From Cohnella mopanensis (GTDB lineage: Bacteria > Bacillota > Bacilli > Paenibacillales > Paenibacillaceae), in contig NZ_JAKRWM010000022.1 in assembly GCF_022352055.1 (NCBI RefSeq), forward strand, positions 62,001 to 126,000: DNA of 64,000 bases, given 5' to 3'. The notes beneath the pieces were generated by a model that did not search any database, was not told the origin of the DNA, and saw only the letters and a list, made by a program, of their open reading frames with translations. Shown here piece by piece: positions 60,975 to 64,000 of this stretch; the stretch's first letter is position 1, and each line of letters begins with the position of its first letter. A program made the translations under genes and the position numbers.

Positions 60975-61497
60975 GGTCCTCACCTCCTTTATAGGGTATA
61001 AGTGTAAGTGCGACAATAAACCAAGATATCGCCAAAAGTTGAGACTGGATAAATAAATTTGAGCAAATGAGAAGCAATGCTGCATACTTCATTAGTTTCA
61101 AAGTCTCATCTGTTATTCTAGTGTTATTTTTGAAATCAACAGGAGCAAACTTCCAAACCAGCAGAAGACTTATAACTGTACAGGCATATATAAGTGGAAG
61201 GATTAATGGCACGAATGGTACAACCACAACGACTGCTGAAGATGCAAGAATACATAGAATCGGTGATTGCAAGTGACGTCCACCTGCCAACAATCTCAGT
61301 ACGGCTGTTACAACCAATGCAATGCATGTTTCCTTGAACATCCCATCGATGAGACCGATGCATAAGCTTAAAATTATCGTTGCCGTATTCGTCATTATTG
61401 ATATGAGTGCATACTTCATGACCTCTTTACTGACATTCTTACTATCGTTACGTTCATATAAATACCCGCTTATTCTCTCGGAAACAGATTCAATCAT
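60967..61497 (-). CDS. agrB: AgrB-like membrane peptidase
   Basis: A 176-residue protein with 4-6 membrane segments and the AgrB catalytic pair His75 and Cys82 in LAGGRHLQSPILC. It cleaves and cyclises the AgrD pre-peptide and helps export it. ATG 61497 is chosen for the AAGGAGATG upstream and the ATGA overlap with the membrane gene; the longer reading has no ribosome site. It is encoded just before agrD in the standard order. Confidence 0.92.
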   Translation of the reverse strand: MIESVSERISGYLYERNDSKNVSKEVMKYALISIMTNTATIILSLCIGLIDGMFKETCIALVVTAVLRLLAGGRHLQSPILCILASSAVVVVVPFVPLILPLIYACTVISLLLVWKFAPVDFKNNTRITDETLKLMKYAALLLICSNLFIQSQLLAISWFIVALTLIPYKGGEDHE

Positions 61498-62147
61498 GAT
61501 TTCATCTCCTTCCTTAATGAAAAATTCAAGATAATCAACAATATAAATAGAAGTACAGTCCACAATGTGCTAAATAAAAAGTTAACGTTTATAAAAATAT
61601 AAGCAACGCCCGAAATGAATAAGCAAGCGATTAAAGATACTATGAGAATCAACAGGTTTATTCCCTTGATCTCCACTTTTTCATCCATACGATCCGGAAC
61701 GAACGAGAATCCGATTCTCTTTTTTAACAACCAGTAAGCACATCCTAGCGTTAAAGTCGAACCTGCAATTTGAATTAATTTTACATGAAGTAATGTCCGC
61801 GTGATCTCTTCCATCGTAAACTCAATCTGCAACAAGATGAGCATAGCCGACTGGATAATTAAATAGCCTAAATATCCGCTTACGACGATCAGTAAAACAT
61901 AGAAGAAATGGATACGATATACCATCCAAATGAAAACTAAAAACCATAGCAACATGAATAGCGGAGTTATGCTATCCAAATGAAATACAAATCTTAAAAG
62001 ATATGAAGTTTGGGCCATGACGATGGACGCAATAACAGTATGTGGGATATAGTTCCGCAATGAAATCCGAAACATAGCCAGCATTAAACCGAACATTGCA
62101 ATAGTTTCATACATGTTCACCGATACATCTAACAAAAATTGAGACAT
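61494..62147 (-). CDS. AgrC-like membrane sensor protein without a kinase domain
   Basis: A 217-residue protein with 6-7 membrane segments and no cytoplasmic histidine-kinase, HATPase or receiver domain. It lies directly upstream of agrB (ATGA overlap), where agrC-type sensors can be found. It is similar in topology to the sensor half of AgrC, and the loop sequence SVNMYETIAMFGLMLAMFRI is the typical style of Firmicutes peptide-sensing membrane domains. CAGGAGG precedes ATG 62147. It may bind the peptide and act through another partner, or have a different role. No specific family is assigned. Confidence 0.65.
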   Translation of the reverse strand: MSQFLLDVSVNMYETIAMFGLMLAMFRISLRNYIPHTVIASIVMAQTSYLLRFVFHLDSITPLFMLLWFLVFIWMVYRIHFFYVLLIVVSGYLGYLIIQSAMLILLQIEFTMEEITRTLLHVKLIQIAGSTLTLGCAYWLLKKRIGFSFVPDRMDEKVEIKGINLLILIVSLIACLFISGVAYIFINVNFLFSTLWTVLLFILLIILNFSLRKEMKS

Positions 62148-62225
62148 GTTGTGCCTCCTGTAAAGCTACTTGTAGTCGCTTTCATTTTACACCTAAAATT
62201 ACCAGAATGAAAGAAGTTTAATAGA

Positions 62226-62231
62226 ATTATA
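62226..62231 (-). promoter_or_regulatory. Possible -10 box of the agr operon in a 368-bp intergenic region
   Basis: On the minus strand TATAAT (62231-62226) is about 79 bp before the first agr gene. There is no good -35, which would fit an activated promoter. The rest of 62148-62515 is AT-rich; beyond this box and the gltB terminator I see no gene. Clear LytTR direct repeats were not found. Confidence 0.4.
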
Positions 62232-62444
62232 GCGAATTATCCATCTTTGTGCCTCGTTAGTAAAACGTTTTCTGCTTTAACTAGAAAAATAGCCGTTAGA
62301 TTTGCGGTATTAGATTTTTTTATACCTTCTGTAGGTGAAACTAAGTGGAAAATGTGCAATTAGTTTGCAGCCCTACATCCAAAATTGGGACAACGATCCG
62401 AAATAATTTTTACACTTAGACGTTTGACCTTTATTTAAGGTAGA

Positions 62445-62491
62445 AAACGCAAAGACGCCGACAGAAGCGCTTGGAGCACTTCTATCGGCGT
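62445..62491 (-). terminator. Terminator of gltB
   Basis: On the minus strand ACGCCGATAGAAGTGC (62491-62476) pairs with GCGCTTCTGTCGGCGT, followed by CTTTGCGTTTTC. It lies 25 bp past the gltB stop codon and is a strong Rho-independent terminator. Confidence 0.82.
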
Positions 62492-62515
62492 ACGTCACAT
62501 TAATGCCTATTAGGT

Positions 62516-64000
62516 TTAGTTACCGCCAACGCGCGACAGATCGCGCATATTGGCTTCGAAGGCGGCAAGCAAGGCTTGTTCGCCGCTGAGCCCTTGGGCT
62601 TGCACTTTGGCGATTTGTTCCATCATCCGTTTGTAATCTTTAGGGATGACTTTGACAATTTTGTTCACTATGCCGTTCCAATCCTCCAGCACTCTGCGGC
62701 CAAGATCGCTGTTCGTATACTGAACGTGGTTACCGATCATCGCGCGAATCGCTGCGATCTCGTCTTGATCTTCGAGATGCTCAAGTCCGACCATCTCGAA
62801 GTTGCAACGATTGACGAATTTACCGTCCCAATCGACTACGTAGGCGATACCGCCCGACATACCGGCAGCGAAGTTGCGGCCCGTCTTACCGAGCACGACG
62901 ACGCGTCCGCCCGTCATATATTCGCAACCATGGTCGCCCACGCCCTCAACGACGACGTTCACGCCGCTGTTACGCACAGCGAACCTTTCCCCGGCAACGC
63001 CGCGGATGTAGGCTTCTCCGCTCGTCGCTCCATAGAACGCCGTATTGCCGATAATAACGTTGTCTTCGGCTTTGAACGATGATTTATCCGACGGATAGAT
63101 CGCAATTTTGCCTCCGGATAAGCCTTTGCCGACATAGTCGTTCGAATCGCCTTCCAGCGTTAATGTCATCCCTTTAGGCATGAACGCCCCGAAGCTTTGA
63201 CCCGCCGTTCCGACGAAATGGAACTGGATCGTATCCGCCGGCAGGCCATCTTTGCCGTACCGGTTCGTCACTTCCGAACCGACGATCGTTCCGACCACCC
63301 GATTCGTGTTCTTGATCGGGAACGTCCCTTTAACCGGTTGCTTATTTTCCAACGCAGGTGCCGCGGCTTGAAGCAACGTTTGCATGTCGAGAGACTCTTC
63401 GAGCAAATGATTTTGCGACTTCGTATTGAACCGCGAAGAACCTTCCGGCAATTCCGGCATATGCAGCAACGGCGTCAGATCGATGCCCTGTGTCTTATAG
63501 TGTTTGATAGCTAGCTTCGAATCCAAGCGGTCTACACGGCCGACCATCTCTTCGACGGTGCGGAATCCGAGCTGCGCCATGATCTCGCGGAATTCTTCGG
63601 CAATGAACTTCATGAAGTTAACGGCATGTTCCGGATCGCCCATGAACTTCTTGCGAAGCTCCGGATTTTGCGTCGCGACCCCAACCGGACAAGTATCCAA
63701 TTGGCATACGCGCATCATGATACAACCTAGAACGACTAGCGGCGCGGTCGAGAAACCGAATTCCTCGGCGCCCAGCAGCGTTGCGATCGCAATATCGCGG
63801 CCCGTCATCATTTTACCGTCGGTTTCCACGACGACACGGTCGCGTAAGTTATTCAGAATGAGCGTCTGATGCGTCTCGGCAAGTCCGAGCTCCCACGGCA
63901 AGCCCGCATGGCGGATCGAGCCGATCGGAGAAGCACCGGTTCCGCCGTCATATCCGCTTACGAGGATGACATCGGCACGGCCCTTGGCAACGCCGGCGGC
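62516..64000 (-). CDS. gltB: Glutamate synthase large subunit (C-terminal part; N-terminus off the right edge)
   Basis: The last 494 residues of GltB. The central FMN-binding part has VSGYDGGTGASPIGSIRHAGLPWELG, and the 3Fe-4S cysteines lie in CIMMRVCQLDTCPVGVATQNP. The C-terminal GXGXG beta-helix domain follows (GKGLSGGKIAIYPS, ATSGEAYIRG, GVGDHGCEYMTGG, NFAAGMSGGIAYV). It transfers the glutamine amide to 2-oxoglutarate with NADPH. The open frame continues past position 63901 to the window end without interruption. No regulatory element of the gene is in view. Confidence 0.97.
   Translation of the reverse strand, partial: AAGVAKGRADVILVSGYDGGTGASPIGSIRHAGLPWELGLAETHQTLILNNLRDRVVVETDGKMMTGRDIAIATLLGAEEFGFSTAPLVVLGCIMMRVCQLDTCPVGVATQNPELRKKFMGDPEHAVNFMKFIAEEFREIMAQLGFRTVEEMVGRVDRLDSKLAIKHYKTQGIDLTPLLHMPELPEGSSRFNTKSQNHLLEESLDMQTLLQAAAPALENKQPVKGTFPIKNTNRVVGTIVGSEVTNRYGKDGLPADTIQFHFVGTAGQSFGAFMPKGMTLTLEGDSNDYVGKGLSGGKIAIYPSDKSSFKAEDNVIIGNTAFYGATSGEAYIRGVAGERFAVRNSGVNVVVEGVGDHGCEYMTGGRVVVLGKTGRNFAAGMSGGIAYVVDWDGKFVNRCNFEMVGLEHLEDQDEIAAIRAMIGNHVQYTNSDLGRRVLEDWNGIVNKIVKVIPKDYKRMMEQIAKVQAQGLSGEQALLAAFEANMRDLSRVGGN

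Noticed and set aside
62148..62400. LytTR direct repeats upstream of the agr operon
   Set aside because: Several AACG-type elements were seen (for example two CTAACG 39 bp apart), but not at the regular spacing expected of LytTR sites.

Overview
The window looks like chromosomal DNA from a spore-forming Firmicute of the Paenibacillaceae (Paenibacillus or Cohnella type). This is inferred from the gene families (HxlR, LCP, an agr-type autoinducer locus, two-part LigD, B. subtilis-like teichuronic acid genes), the strong AGGAGG ribosome binding sites and the moderate GC content. No rRNA, tRNA, CRISPR array, phage or insertion sequence was recognised. The left edge cuts a serine hydrolase gene and the right edge cuts gltB.

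Layout. (1) 0-5.5 kb is a housekeeping and accessory segment: a serine hydrolase, an ATP-dependent DNA ligase and a separate LigD-type polymerase, an HxlR regulator divergent from an extradiol dioxygenase gene, and a cardiolipin synthase. (2) 5.6-19.4 kb, minus strand, is a teichuronic-acid-like operon: chain-length regulator, BY-kinase-like ATPase, pyruvyl transferase, four glycosyltransferases, Wzy, PP-loop ATPase, Wzx, beta-helix protein and UDP-glucose dehydrogenase. (3) 19.6-22.9 kb holds two paralogous beta-helix proteins meeting tail to tail. (4) 22.9-40.5 kb, minus strand, holds two operons for a nonulosonic (pseudaminic-type) acid: spsF, aldo/keto reductase, class III aminotransferase and SGNH esterase, then pseB, pseC, pseG, a formyltransferase, pseI, glycosyltransferases, two acyltransferase-like proteins, a flippase and a second Wzy. 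(5) 40.6-44.9 kb, plus strand, holds two aminopeptidase-like COG4310 proteins around an unrecognised 527-residue protein. (6) 44.9-55.6 kb, minus strand, is a colanic-acid-like operon: kinase, Wzz, galU, initiating sugar transferase, fcl, gmd, glycosyltransferases, manC, wcaI-like and wcaF-like. (7) 55.7-60 kb holds an ABC transporter, a PilZ-LCP-zinc ribbon operon and an XRE-family regulator. (8) 60-62.2 kb holds an agr-like locus with no histidine kinase. (9) 62.5-64 kb is gltB.

How it fits together. Four minus-strand promoters (19.4, 36.3, 55.6 and 59.4 kb) share one design: TTGACA, a 17-bp spacer and a -10 box, with a 15-bp palindromic site (GWTAC-N5-GTAWC and variants) filling positions 2-16 of the spacer. 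A second copy usually lies near the start of transcription. The divergent promoter region at 40.5 kb has two copies, and a degenerate copy precedes the XRE regulator gene at 59.5 kb. I infer one repressor regulon, probably run by the XRE protein, that controls the polysaccharide operons together with a PilZ (c-di-GMP) protein and an LCP ligase. Only one initiating sugar transferase is present, against two Wzx-type flippases, two Wzy and two Wzz/kinase pairs. The operons may therefore build one product or share parts.

All functions are read from sequence motifs by eye; no database search was run.
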